Shown here in pieces: positions 43,901 to 54,599 of a DNA stretch of 64,000 nucleotides (the first letter of the stretch is position 1; each line of letters opens with the position of its first letter). Below the pieces are notes generated by a model. It was given only the letters and a program-made list of their open reading frames with translations. It did no database searches and had not been told where the DNA came from. This stretch comes from Brachycybe producta (lineage: Eukaryota > Arthropoda > Diplopoda > Playtdesmida > Andrognathidae), in contig JAUPFP010000003.1 of the NCBI GenBank assembly GCA_036925085.1, positions 11,562,008 through 11,626,007 on the forward strand. Direction: 5' to 3'. The translations under genes and the position numbers were made by a program.

Positions 43901-45853
43901 GCAAGCATGGAATTGCGAGGCCCTAGGCAAACATAGAACTGTGAGGCCCTAAGCAGGCATGGAAATGCGAGGTCCCTAGGCAAACATAGAACTGTGAGGC
44001 CCTACGCAGGCATGGAAATGCGAGGCCCCTAAGCAAGCATGGAAATGCGAGGCCCCTAAGCAAGCATGGAAATGCGAGGCCCCTAAGCAAGCATGGAAAT
44101 GCGAGGCCCCTAAGCAAGCATGGAAATGCGAGGCCCCTAAGCAAGCATGGAAATGCGAGGCCCCTAAGCAAGCATGGGATTGCGAAGCCCCTAGGCAAGC
44201 ATGGAAATGCTGGGCCATTTTTTATACTTGCACCAGATATAAAACTTTATATGTGTATGCCACTTCCTAACAAGTTGCGTAACAACATGAGGTTCTATGC
44301 AAAAGCCTAGATTCTGTAATATGTATGGCTAAAACTTTCCCTGGGCTCTGCACCACCAACTATTATGTTTGAAGATGTATATTTTAATAATCCATGACCT
44401 GTAATTTCACATTTTCAGTTTTTACTGAATTATTCTTTCTTCGATTGGATCTGCAAGACATTTTCGAGAGAGAGGAAATCAAAGAAAACTTTCATCAAGT
44501 TGAAACCTATGGCATCTTGGCTATCATCAGTGCATTTATTTGTGTCTTTTCTCTTGGTTTCTTTGTTCTCATTTGTGGAGCAATAGCACGTTTATTTCAA
44601 GAATCCAACAATGTACTATATACAGCAATAAATACACAGCAGTCAACTCTAGACTTGGAAACTCATCGTAGGCGTCACGAACAAATCATAGACGTTTTAG
44701 AAGTTGCGAATGAGATTTACGAAATCAGCATTTTCACGTATTTCGTCAACTACATGTTACTTCTTTGTCTTATTGCTTACGAATTACTTTGGATGGATTC
44801 AAATAAAGATACGAAGCTTGTTCGAGCATTTTGGTGCTTTCTTGCCGTCGGAACCATATTCCTCATCTGTTTTGCAGCTTCTGGAATTAATTCAGCGGTA
44901 AGATATGGCATATGTTTTTTTTTAGAACATTCCAAATCCTGTTCTGATGTCATCTTACATTATCCTCCCTCAGTTACACATCACCACAGGAATACTTAAG
45001 TGGTACAAAACATCTATTTTAATTATTCTACACTATTAAAGTTGTAATAAGAGTGGCTATCTGTTTCCCTTGTGGTATCCACACCAGTAGATGTTGAGTA
45101 GGTGCTTTCAGTATCTTACCAACATGTGCACGCTCCTCTCTTGACCAGTTGGGGACAATTTCGTTTGCAAGCACACCTATGACGATCTTTGCAAAAAAAA
45201 AAAATACATTAAGAGACATTGATTGATTGATTTAGCACTTTTATTGTATTTTCATGAGTTCAACACAGTGGATTACAATCATTTGAATATGATTAAGTTG
45301 TGGTGTCCAGGGATCCTTGACGGGAACGTAATTCTGATAAGCATGTGAACCACGAGGCTACCATTGTCTGTTTTTTTTTTATACATTTTGGTGCATGTAT
45401 GCCTGCACGGAAAAAACCCGCTGTCCGCATGTTCTAGTATTTGTCCATCTACTTATCATCATATAGTTGAAATAAAGAGAATTGAGGTGTGGAGAGATCA
45501 ATGGCAGCCACTGATCTCAAAGTGCAAGAGAAACCAAAGAGGTCACTCAGAGAGTACAGGGTATTATAAAGTTTTTTTTGCTTATTTTCATTTTTTTGCA
45601 GGCTCACAGTGTTTTCACACACTTGCATGACATTTTTCTCACCGAGGACAATAAAAGTAATCAGACTCAGGTATGCCAAATTTTTTTTTTTTTTATATAT
45701 ATATATATTTAAACTTCAACCGCAGAATTTTGAATTTGTTGTATTTTCATTTTTACTGATTAGTTAAATAGTTATATGTTTCGATTAATTGGACCACCGT
45801 TAGGTCTTACTGCATGGGGCCTTTTCACAGTTACTCGAGGAGTAATTTTATCG
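40925..45853 (+). CDS. Gustatory receptor-like protein, gene C (4 exons found)
   Basis: Third GR paralogue. Exons 40925-41564, 44419-44897, 45602-45670, 45764-45853; intron 1 phase 1, introns 2-3 phase 0, exon 4 ends at a phase-0 donor (GTAAGA), as in genes A and B. Exons 3 and 4 are again exactly 69 and 90 nt. Exon 1 carries KLLRPFLFAMKICGLFH; exon 2 ends FAASGINSA; exon 3 AHSVFTHLHDIF; exon 4 GLTAWGLFTVTRGVILS. That is 426 codons before the expected last exon with the TY-QF signature. I searched by eye to about 52 kb and did not find it, and the following intron has been invaded by nested MITEs and a LINE tail. The gene is either very long at its 3' end or a pseudogene. Sequence is clearly more diverged than A from B. 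Confidence 0.8.
41623..41800. mobile_element. MITE with ACTTGT/ACAAGT words
   Basis: Inverted ends GGGGCTCGTTTCACAAAACT and AGTTTTGTGAAACGGGCCC about 180 bp apart, in intron 1 of GR gene C. Nearly the whole interior consists of ACTTGT/ACAAGT, CTTGTTAC and ACAATTG words in both orientations. No coding capacity. Confidence 0.8.
41811..41935. mobile_element. hAT terminal fragment
   Basis: Begins CAGGGCCGTTTTATCCTTTA, like the left end of the hAT at 30659 (CAGGGCCGTCTTTAAG), and continues GGCACAATAGGCCCATTGCC. It is a solitary transposon end in intron 1 of GR gene C; the other end was not found. Confidence 0.5.
41995..42330 (-). mobile_element. LINE 3'-end ORF remnant
   Basis: Minus-strand frame with HADLVLLFKILAKETYYPS, then RSHSKCSLLIPAMLMCRQHP and a broken LWNSLP-like continuation, the usual C-terminal end of CR1-type LINE polymerases. 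It is in intron 1 of GR gene C, opposite strand. Confidence 0.6.
42695..42846. mobile_element. Short MITE, GGTATATCTTCAAA ends
   Basis: Left GGGCCGGGTATATCTTCAAA and right TTTGAAGATATACC followed by GGGCCC, 152 bp. It lies in intron 1 of GR gene C. An internal hairpin (GCCTCTGA...TCAGAGGC) is at its centre. Confidence 0.65.
43895..44215. repeat. 27-bp tandem repeat
   Basis: About eleven copies of GCAAGCATGGAAATGCGAGG plus CCCCTAA; the middle copies (44030-44185) are nearly identical. The period is a multiple of three, so two minus-strand frames stay open (ACLGASHFH and CLLRGLAFP type repeats), but there is no sign of a gene. It lies about 200 bp upstream of GR gene C exon 2. Confidence 0.85.
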
Positions 45854-45867
45854 GTAAGATTACTACT

Positions 45868-46925
45868 GGGCCCTATTTCATAAAGGTGTTAATAATATCC
45901 ACCTTAATGTAGTAAAAGTGAGTGAAAGCTGTTTCATAAAGAAATTAATGTAGAAGAAAGCCTATCACGGTAAATAGCGATTTAATAGGATACTGTTTCA
46001 TAAAAAACTTTGTTATTTTACTATGGTAAAGTAAAAATACCACAATTAACCTGCCATAGTAAATGGCGTTTTTGTTTTGTAAAATATGGAAAGGTAAATT
46101 ATTAAACCACAGTAAACATTGTGTTGCCCTACCAAACCTTACTTCAATGTTATTTCAGGTTCATAGAAACAATAGTGTTGTATTATTATTAGTAAATGTA
46201 CAGTAGTTACAATTTCTACCCAGGGAGTAAGGTGGGTAAAGCAGTGAAATAAGTGTTTTAACATTCAGGGTAATTCAACTTTTTTGTTTATTGAGTATTT
46301 TGTTTTTATCCCACAGTAGTATTTACAATTCACTGTAGTACCAACCACAGTCAAGTTTGAAAAGTTACCGAAGTAAACTTCAAATTCTACCATAGTAAAT
46401 ATTTTTTTATGAAACAAGTACTTTTAATGCGGTTAAGGTCATCTAAAAATACTGCGGTATTGTTAATGTTCTTGAGACTCTCAGGTTTTACTTAGATAAT
46501 AACTAGGGCTCGGATTTTGATGCAATATCAACCGGAATGTTTCTCAATATGTAGCTCAAGTGCTAATTGTGAAGTGACATTCTACATGTAGTTTAGATAA
46601 TAAAAAAAACAATTGTTCTTCCTAATTAAAAACAATGGTTAGAGGCTAGAACTCTAGTTGACAACTGATAGTAACCTGACATCTAGTCTCTCTACCCAGC
46701 TTTTTTTGATTTGAAATAACATAATTGCAGTTGCTCTAATGATGATTACTTCACAGTTGGCTCTTGGGCGACAAATTGAGAAACATTCCGGTTGATATTG
46801 CATCAAAATCCGAGCCCTAATAATAACAAACATTTATGAAACAAAAATTTACTTCGAAAAAATACCACGATATGTTGACCATTGTAAATACTAAGATAAT
46901 TGCACTCTTTCTTGAAATAGGGCCC
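45868..46925. mobile_element. MITE with TAGTAAA words, in GR gene C intron 4
   Basis: Inverted ends GGGCCCTATTTCATAAAG (45868) and CTTGAAATAGGGCCC (46925). Words TACCATAGTAAA/TTTACTATGG and TTTCATAAA recur in both orientations. It starts only 14 bp after the exon 4 donor of GR gene C and itself contains a second MITE. No TSD clear. Confidence 0.75.
46504..46819. mobile_element. hAT MITE nested in another MITE
   Basis: 316 bp with 40+ bp terminal inverted repeats beginning TAGGGCTCGGATTTTGATGC and ending with its exact inverse. Flanked by a perfect 8-bp target duplication ATAATAAC (46496-46503, 46820-46827), which places it in the hAT superfamily. The near-perfect ends suggest recent activity. 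Confidence 0.92.
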
Positions 46926-47192
46926 TAATGTAAAGTTTTTTTTAATTTAATGAACACGAGATGACTCAAAAGTACAATGACATTATACAATTACTTATTA
47001 AACACATTTCAGAATCAATAATCAAAATTTATTTAATGTAAAACCTTCCTGGCACTCTCTTCATAAAAACAAGTTTTCCCAAAAAAACTTGAAAGTATTT
47101 TTTTTAAAATTAGAAGAGTCCAGTTTCACTTATGTTCGTACGAGCTTGCATATGAAAAATGTAACTTTGATAATGTTTTGTAAAGAGGAACA

Positions 47193-47620
47193 AATTCAAT
47201 TCAACTCAATAGATCTGCCTGCAATCAGCTGGAGAGAGCCATGTGGTAGGGAGGATAAATCCCAATCATATGTGGTGTTATTTCGACTAGTAAACTTAGA
47301 CAAATCGTTGTCAAATTGTCAAACAGAACTATGTGCTGGAAGAGAATTCTATAGTCTAAATAAATGCACATTTCTAAAAAAAAACCACGAGTATGACATC
47401 AGCTCTAGCTCATTTCTTTTAACAAGGATGTGATGGCAGTGTCTACTTATATGGGGTTTCTAGTAAGACTTACATCTAAGAATGCACTGTTCTCTGGAGC
47501 TGGAAGTATTTGAGAAGGGCAAGGCTTTGTTCAGCTCTATGTTTTGTCAGTAATTATAACTGAAGTGCGTCTACCATGAGTGTTACAATGTCAGAATATA
47601 CGTATTTACCTTTAAAAAAA
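47193..47620 (-). mobile_element. LINE 3'-end fragment, minus orientation
   Basis: Reverse complement of the LINE tail seen at 38.9 and 40.4 kb: ATTCAATTCAACTCAA tail at 47193, then CTGCAATCAGC...GCCATGTGG, then a degraded ORF end with an RLWNSLP-like remnant (about 47320-47360). It extends the insertion-laden region after GR gene C exon 4. Confidence 0.65.
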
Positions 47621-47639
47621 TGTTTGCAGCCCTAGGCTG

Positions 47640-50280
47640 TACCTATTCTACTTCGTGTATTAAGTCGCGTACTGACTTCGCTCGCTCGTGAGCCGTTCTA
47701 AAACAGTTCACTGACAGTTCAGGACTAGTTTGCAAACAAACGTACCCAATTTAGACTGGAGCTTCCGAACAGTTCTAGAGCTGTTTGCGAACTAGTACAA
47801 AGTTTGCTCTTGAGTCGGTACATCAAAGGGTTGTTTCTTGAACATCTGCTGAACAGAGAACCTTGTTTTGACGTGAGTGAGCTGCGTCTCGCCAGTTTAT
47901 AACTGTAAGTTCCGTTTTCACGGCTATCACAGTGGTGTTCTGTGATCCCATTTCAGCCAAATAGTACCTATTGGGTTTAGGGTTCGACCCTCCCAGCCAA
48001 TGAAGGCTTATGTAGTGAATGGGTTTTGTAATTTATCAGTGAGTGGTAGTAAAATTTATTTATCTTGGAACGGGCCTAGTAAAGATAACAGAATTTTTTA
48101 ACCTTACCTTAGATGGCTTCTTGTTGTCTTCGGAGAACTGTAGCTTCCTTGAAAATATTTCCCTGGTCCTTCGAGGGTAATGTTTAAAAGGTCAATCACT
48201 GCTTATTTCCAACCGGTTAAACACCATGGCTTGAATATTAGGATTGATCAACATGAACTAATTTTATATAATCCTTGAATTCAATTTTAATACACTTAGA
48301 TTCAAAATTTAAATTACATGAAAAATTAAACTCCTATGTTTAATTCTCAAAATACTTCACAAACTCAGAATTCCAAAATAACTCTTAGTCCCAAATAGCT
48401 TCACAAACTCAATTCAAAAATAACTTAGTCCAAATGACTTCACAAACTCAAATTCAAAAATAAGTATGTCCTTCCGCTTCAACTCCAATCTGGGACTCTA
48501 TCTAAAACTTTTCTAAGTTATTTTTCTTCTATCATAAAAACTTTCTAAGTCCTTTTTCCTGCCTACCTTAGCCTACTCAATAGCATACGTCTGTTTCTCT
48601 TAACCTCCAATGTCAGACTCTCTCAAGAATACGATGTTCATCACATCTTGTTCAGTCAGAAATGAATTTTAAGTATTCTGATTGGTTAGAATTAATTTTC
48701 TAAAATTAAAATAGCCAATCGGTCAATCTGCTTTTGATCTTCTTCTATGAACATCTGCCTAGTATGCATCCGGTCGTAAAATTATATTTCAACTTCTTTA
48801 TAAGTTTTTACAATGTCTATACATATTGTTATTTGCACTAACCGTCATTTTGTATGAATTAGTATGGTTAACCTTTTAACTTTTCATTGAAAGTTTTAGT
48901 TTTTGGCAACTCATAACATTTCTTTTGAATGACTAATATTCCCAATGTTCATTTATTTGATTTTGTAGGCCCTCTGAAATGTATTTCTATTTAAATACGA
49001 TTTTGGCCCTTTTACCCTTACTGTTGGGAACCCTACCATAATACAACTCTCGTTACTTCGTTGGTACCCCTTTTGGGTTATGTTTGACTTCACATATTGT
49101 TTCATTCATTTCATTATACTCATTCATAAGTTTCCTCTCTATAGTCTTCAATATACTCTATATTTTCATTAGCGGCCCTTTTCTCAATGTGTTGAGAACC
49201 TGTTATGTGCTTTACTTTTTCTTTTAAACTTTTTATTACTTTGCTTTTTTGAATATAGAAGAGAGTATGGTAAAAAGGTATCTGGTTACAATCTTTTTTC
49301 CATCGGTTTCTACTTCTTATTCTTGGTTTCTACTTCTTATTCTTTTCTATAGTGACGTAATAATTTCGTAAAACAGGTGGTCTTTTATGATGTGAGTAGA
49401 AGTATAAACCATATGTTTTTCTCCTTTAAGAGTCACATTTCAAACCTTTTCATTGTTCAACTTACTTTTCTCTTATTTTATATTCCACTAGGTAATCAGG
49501 TTTTCTCAGGTTAATTAACCACTTCATTTATCTATCTATTACACTTTATAGTATGTTTCCCGCTCTTTTCATTCTTTAATTACATTTCATTTTGTAAAAA
49601 AGTTTTTATTTAACATGGTACACTCATTTTGGCTCACACTTCTAACATGTGTGTGTGTGGGTGGGTTTTGTCTTTCTATTTCCTCCCTCCCTTGTTTTCT
49701 TTAAAACTTTTTATTACTCTTTTACAATTGTGGGTGGGGTTTCTTTTTCATTTTCCCCTCTTTTCTGACTTTCTTCTTGCTTCCTTCTTTCTCTTATGTG
49801 TGGGTGGGTTTTTTCTTTTACTTTTTTCACCCTCTCCCCTTTTTTGCCTCTGTTTACTATGAGTGTGTGTGGGGGTGTGATTCATTCATACTTTTATCCA
49901 CCCTCTCTTTTACTACTACTTTCCCGCCATTTTTTGTTACTCATTTTTTCTTCTCTTTTAGTGTTTCTCTTTTTAGCGTTTCTCTTTTTAGCTCCACCTC
50001 TTTCTCTTTTTAACTTTATTCTAATTTCTTCTTTTACTAACTTCTGCCCCTCTCTCAAATTATTGTTAGGTGTTGTTTTAATTACTTTTTTCAACACCTA
50101 ACATAACTATTGAAACAACTTGTGCAAAATTTTACAAATTAAACAACAAAATTTCGAGAGCTGTTCGCCATACAAACGCAAACTGGCTAATTTTTTTTGG
50201 TGTAGACGTTATGCTTGGGAACAGCTCTCGAACAGTTCACGAACATCTAATATTGGTCTGTATATGCGGCTTTAGATTAA
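47640..50280. repeat. Repeat ends with GAACAG/CTGTTCG words around T-rich filler
   Basis: Segments 47690-47830 and 50150-50260 share GAACAGTTC, AGAGCTGTT and CGAACA words in both orientations and may be the two ends of one transposon. The interval between (about 48060-50130) is mostly C/T-rich on the plus strand, with repeated TTTCTTCT-type runs and GTGTGTGGGTGGG blocks at 49650, 49800 and 49865. No credible gene. Confidence 0.4.
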
Positions 50281-51057
50281 CTCGAAAAGAATTCCAAATT
50301 GGTGAAATAAAGAAACATCTTGCATATAAAACTAAAATTATAAAAGTTCATTTTTAGATATCAACGTGACATTTTTTTTTAAGTGATTCAAATTACACTT
50401 CTAGGTTATGAAACTTATTCTGATTTCTTGTATTTCTTGTACACACATGAGTTAAATGAATTCAAATTAAATGTGTTTAGCTGAATTACTCGGAATCCAG
50501 TTAAGGACATGAACCAAATAAAAATTGACTTTATTATTAATATTTTAAATTGAAATTGGAATGCTAAATCAATATTTTGTCAATAGTTTATATAATTATA
50601 TTTAAGCATTAACTCAATATTTTCAGATTATTAACTGAATAAATTGAATTCAATATATTGTTTGTTTGCCCTTCACATGGCTCTGTAGAACACATTTATT
50701 ATTTAAATGCATTTAAATTATCAGGTGTGTACTAGGTATTACAAGCTCATACTAAATGCAAAATTACTAGTGATTTTACATAAAAAAGAACTAATGGTCT
50801 TTATAAAATGATCACAATTTTTTTTCTTGCTTCCACATTCGCTGAAAACTAATATTCAACTTATTTTAAATAACTTTTATTTAAAACATGAATAAGTTCA
50901 TTTTATAAATCACACAGCGAATTTACGATGCTTTGCACCATAATGCATTGTACCCCAATATACAATTTTGATCCCTCTCAGTGGAGAAACATGCGAGGCG
51001 GTCACAGTGAAGGTGTAGGCGACGGTGTAGCTCACTGTAGAGGTGGCTTACACTGGC

Positions 51058-51240
51058 AATTGTGCCCAGCATTATAATTTTATTGGCCCCGCCCTTTTAT
51101 GAGCATCATCAATTTATAATTGGTTTGTTACTTGGTCTGATGTCACATGTCCCGCCCTTTTTAATTTCTAATTGGTTGATATTTGGTCTGACGCTCGTAA
51201 AAGGGTGGGGCCAATAAAATTTTAATGCTGGTCACAATTG
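51058..51240. mobile_element. MITE, 183 bp
   Basis: Inverted repeat of more than 45 bp: CAATTGTGCCCAGCATTATA on the left, with GGCCCCGCCCTTTTATGAGC, and the matching GCTCGTAAAAGGGTGGGGCC, CAGCATTAAAATTTT-type right end. A related half (TTGGTCTGACGCTC) occurs at 13400. No ORF. Confidence 0.75.
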
Positions 51241-51818
51241 CTTGTGTGGCTTAGTGGCTAGCACATACCGGAAATGTCTACCTAGCTGCTTACCTCGCTT
51301 AGTCGCTTTACTTCACAAATTTACTGACGGCTGGAGGGGGAGAATCAAGATGGCCGACGGTGTAGATGTGTGGCAATTTCTCTCCTACATTATGATTGTT
51401 TTGGTTTAATTTTCTGCTTTCTTCTGGTTATTTTTTGTTCTTCTCTAGTTTCATAAGGTATTTCAAGTAGTTAGATTATTATTAATGAGTTTTTTTTAGT
51501 TTAGAATTGTAAATTAACTGAGAAATATAAGTATAATTTTAGGAAAAGTGTGTTGTTGTAGGGCTAGTGTGGCCTTTAGGCCTTAAGGATTAATGGTAGA
51601 TTCCAGCTCTCTCACTTCAAAGATGTAGGGTAAAGAGGGTCGTATTTTATTGGTTGTTTGAAGGCAATTTAAAGGTTCCTTACTGTTATTCTTTTGGATT
51701 TCTGTCAGTATATTCTGTTTTATGAGTGTATTCTTTAGTATTCTAAGGGTTCAAACAATATTATGATGCAATTTGCAGTCAATTGGTGTTGTTTTCAAAC
51801 TGTAGGGGCACTTTTTAG

Positions 51819-52212
51819 TGTTGGTTCCTGTTATTCTGTCATCTTAACCATAAATTGGGTTAAGTTGTTTCTTCAGGTCTTTCTTCTGGTTGTCATCTTT
51901 TTCTTTCCACTATTACTGCAGTTGTTATTTGGGTGCTTTTTCTGGTGTATTTGGTCTTTCTCTTAAATTGTACGGAGGCCCCATTGGGTGTCGAAGCTAC
52001 TGACTCTTCTGTAGGAACTCCCTGTGCTGTTGTATGCAGTGTTGGTTGCTGTTATTCTGTCATCTTAACCATAAATTGAGTTAAGTTCTTTCTTCAGATT
52101 TTTCTGCTGGTTGTCATCTTTTTCTTTCCACTATTGCTGCAGTTGTTATTTGGGTGCTTTGGTTCTGGTGTTTTTGGTCTTCCTCCTAAATTGTACGGAG
52201 GCCTCAGTGGGT
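51819..52212. repeat. Direct duplication of a 172-bp segment
   Basis: 51819-51990 and 52040-52212 are about 90% alike (GTTGGTTCCTGTTATTCTGT, then ACGGAGGCC near the end). It is noncoding and lies upstream of a MDASLILDEELFSM frame at 52431 that resembles 3573. Tandem segments like this are typical of LINE 5' untranslated regions. Confidence 0.6.
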
Positions 52213-52799
52213 GAAAAATAAATATTAGGATTCATGAGGTTATAGTTTAAAGGTCTCGTTTTAATATGTACTTGGTTGTTTTTAGGTAGATTTATTATTG
52301 GAAATTTTTCTATGGAGGCCTATTGTGTCTGGTAGAAGTTTATTGTTTTTAACATTTTATTGCTCTTTTAACTTCTATTATAGTGTTTTAATAGTGTTTT
52401 TATTCAAATCAGTATAGTGATGGCATGGATGCCTCCCTCATTCTAGATGAAGAACTTTTTTCTATGAAAAGTGGCGAGAAATGGCACAAAAAGCTCAGAG
52501 GGCCACACTTGAGAAGCATACTAATGATGTGATGAGGAATCAATCCTGGTCTGTAGCAGAAAAGAACAAAAACAAACTGCTGAGAGTTCAGGAGTTTGAG
52601 ACAAATGAACCGAAGGACTTGCTAGAGGAATTAAGAGTTGAGGATGAATGAAAGTCGGAGACCAACTTCTGTTGTAACTAATACCGAAGTCTGCGAAGTC
52701 ATGGATACCCAGAATACCCATCAGTTTAGAGTAATATACACTTTGGTAGAGGTAGTGGTGTAACACCTCTTATAACAACTTTACAGTCTACAGAATCTT

Positions 52800-53400
52800 A
52801 TAAATGCCACAATTAGTGAAGGGTTCACTAAGTCTACGGCAAAGCCAAGAGCATCCGACCTTTGAAACCTCTCTCGTGAGATTTTTACTAGCTTCTGCTC
52901 TACAAGTGAGGGGACATTCTCAGAGAACATGGTCAACAGTATTCTCTCTTACCAAACAACTGCAGATGTTAACTATGCTGCTTTTTAGTAAATTAAAAAA
53001 GGTGGGCCTAGAGAGATGATAGACAAGAGATGTAGCCTTCAGTTGGTGGTACGGGTACCCATTGATGATAAGTCTTAACACCCTTTATGAATTGACTCTT
53101 AATTTTCATTCCATCTGGCTAGAAGTTGTCATTTTGCTTCCAATTTGAACCATGAGATTGGCCATTCATGGTATAGCTTGGTTGCATTTGCTGTACTTGC
53201 CTTTGCGAAACTATTCACCGTCTCGTTACCTTCATGGCCAATGTGTGCCTTTGCCGAATATAATGTAATATTATTGCCCCATGATTTTATTGTCACTTCC
53301 ACAGTTATATTTTTATCCTGGGGTTCTGGCAGGGCCTTTCATGCACAATGTCGAAGCCCTTCTTAAATTCTTCCTCCCCCGCTGTCGTCAATCATTCTCT
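52800..53400 (-). mobile_element. LINE RNase H and C-terminal remnant
   Basis: Minus-strand frames contain ITLYSAKAHIGHEGNETVNS, the RNase H motif of R1/Jockey-type LINEs (usually K-AHVG-GNE). Downstream on that strand is a broken CSCLVRENTVDHVLWECPL, the C-terminal CCHC-like end. It probably belongs to the same element as the pieces at 56.5-58.5 kb. Confidence 0.65.
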
Positions 53401-53766
53401 TATTAAGGCTGCCTTATACTTCATTTTTTTATTCCATTCTGTTCCTTTCAGCTCTGTCAGTTCAGTTCGTTCAGTTCATGTCAAAGGATAGCTCATATAC
53501 TATCAATGACTAAACTGAATAGCATGAACAACTGACCAATAAGAAACACATACAGCAAATCTTAGGGAAAAATAGGATAAGGAAACTGGCAACATTATTT
53601 TATTAAATAAAAGAAACTGGCATCACAGGTCTCCATCCCATAAAAGGAAATGGACAATAAACAGGATAAGGTGTGGCTTACGATGTCTTATGTTATTCTG
53701 ATTGGCTACCATGAACAGATTTCCTGCCAAAGTTCAGCAAAATTCTATCCATTCTGTTCATTCCTT

Positions 53767-54383
53767 TTATGCTAATGAAATGGACATTTGAACTGCTTTT
53801 TTAAGTATATGACCCCCAACGGAAAGAACAGATTGGAAACTGAACAGACTGAACAGAATTGAATAAAGCATAAGGTGGCCTTTATTGTGCAGTATTTTCT
53901 CTATAATCTCGGCTTCAGGTTTTTGACTGTTGCTAGCCTCTTTCATTCTTTTTGGATTGCCCCCAATATTGTCTGCTGAGATCTTCCATTGATGGTCTTC
54001 CCGGATCACTTTCGAAGTAACTTTCTCGGACCTCGTGATGGTCATGTTGTCCTAGTGGCTGTGTCTATTGTCTGAGATTTTTTTTTTTTCATATGTTCTA
54101 GTCATGTAACTGATGCCCTGTCTAGCCCTGCTAGGCTTCTGCGATGTGGTTACTCGAAGTGGAGGAAATTATTTGATTCCTGGACGAATCTATGCTGTTT
54201 TTGTTCTTTTTGTTTGTGGTTGATTTCTGCCAGTATTTCAAAGATCTTTATGGTGCCATCTAACCCTGCACTAGCTTGGAGTTCCATTCGGTTGAGATAG
54301 ATCTTATTGTTTTCCCTTGGGATAATGCCCCTAACTGCATCGATGTGCTTGTAAAATGCTTCTAGCAATGACTTCGGTGGCAT
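53767..54383 (-). pseudogene. LINE ORF1 N-terminal fragments
   Basis: The frame at 54383-54150 contains ENNKIYLNRMELQASAGLDG and KIFEILAEINH, matching ENNSKIYFNRAEQMQAFAGI at 58231-58497. The frame at 54045-53767 (KVIREDHQWKISADN) probably continues it. It shows that at least two broken copies of the same LINE lie here. Confidence 0.55.
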
Positions 54384-54599
54384 AATGAGGGGGTCACCAA
54401 TTTCTAGCTTCTCCCTGTCATTCTGGTCGCTGTTGTTTATCTCAGTATCTTCTTGGTCAAAGTGCCATCTGTTACCAGACTGTCATCTCCCAAGAAGAGA
54501 TTATTGGGAAATGGAGGCAATGATATCTACTCCACTTGTTCCACTCATCCCCCGGGGGTTGCCCATACTTCATGCTCGTGGTCTCAATGTCTTAGGTTC

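Noticed and set aside
43923..44218. Two minus-strand frames of 80-91 codons
   Set aside because: Open only because the 27-bp tandem repeat lacks stops; no start context, splice signals or complexity.
49629..50101. Three plus-strand frames of 77-101 codons rich in F, L, S
   Set aside because: Product of the C/T-rich composition; no conserved features.
50340..50380. Possible degenerate last exon of GR gene C (ATATCAACG after a TTTTTAG acceptor)
   Set aside because: Only the first three codons fit; a stop follows and no QF motif can be read.
51870..51960. Hydrophobic frame after a TTCTTCAG acceptor as GR gene C exon 5
   Set aside because: Lacks the TY and QF residues and lies inside a duplicated noncoding segment.
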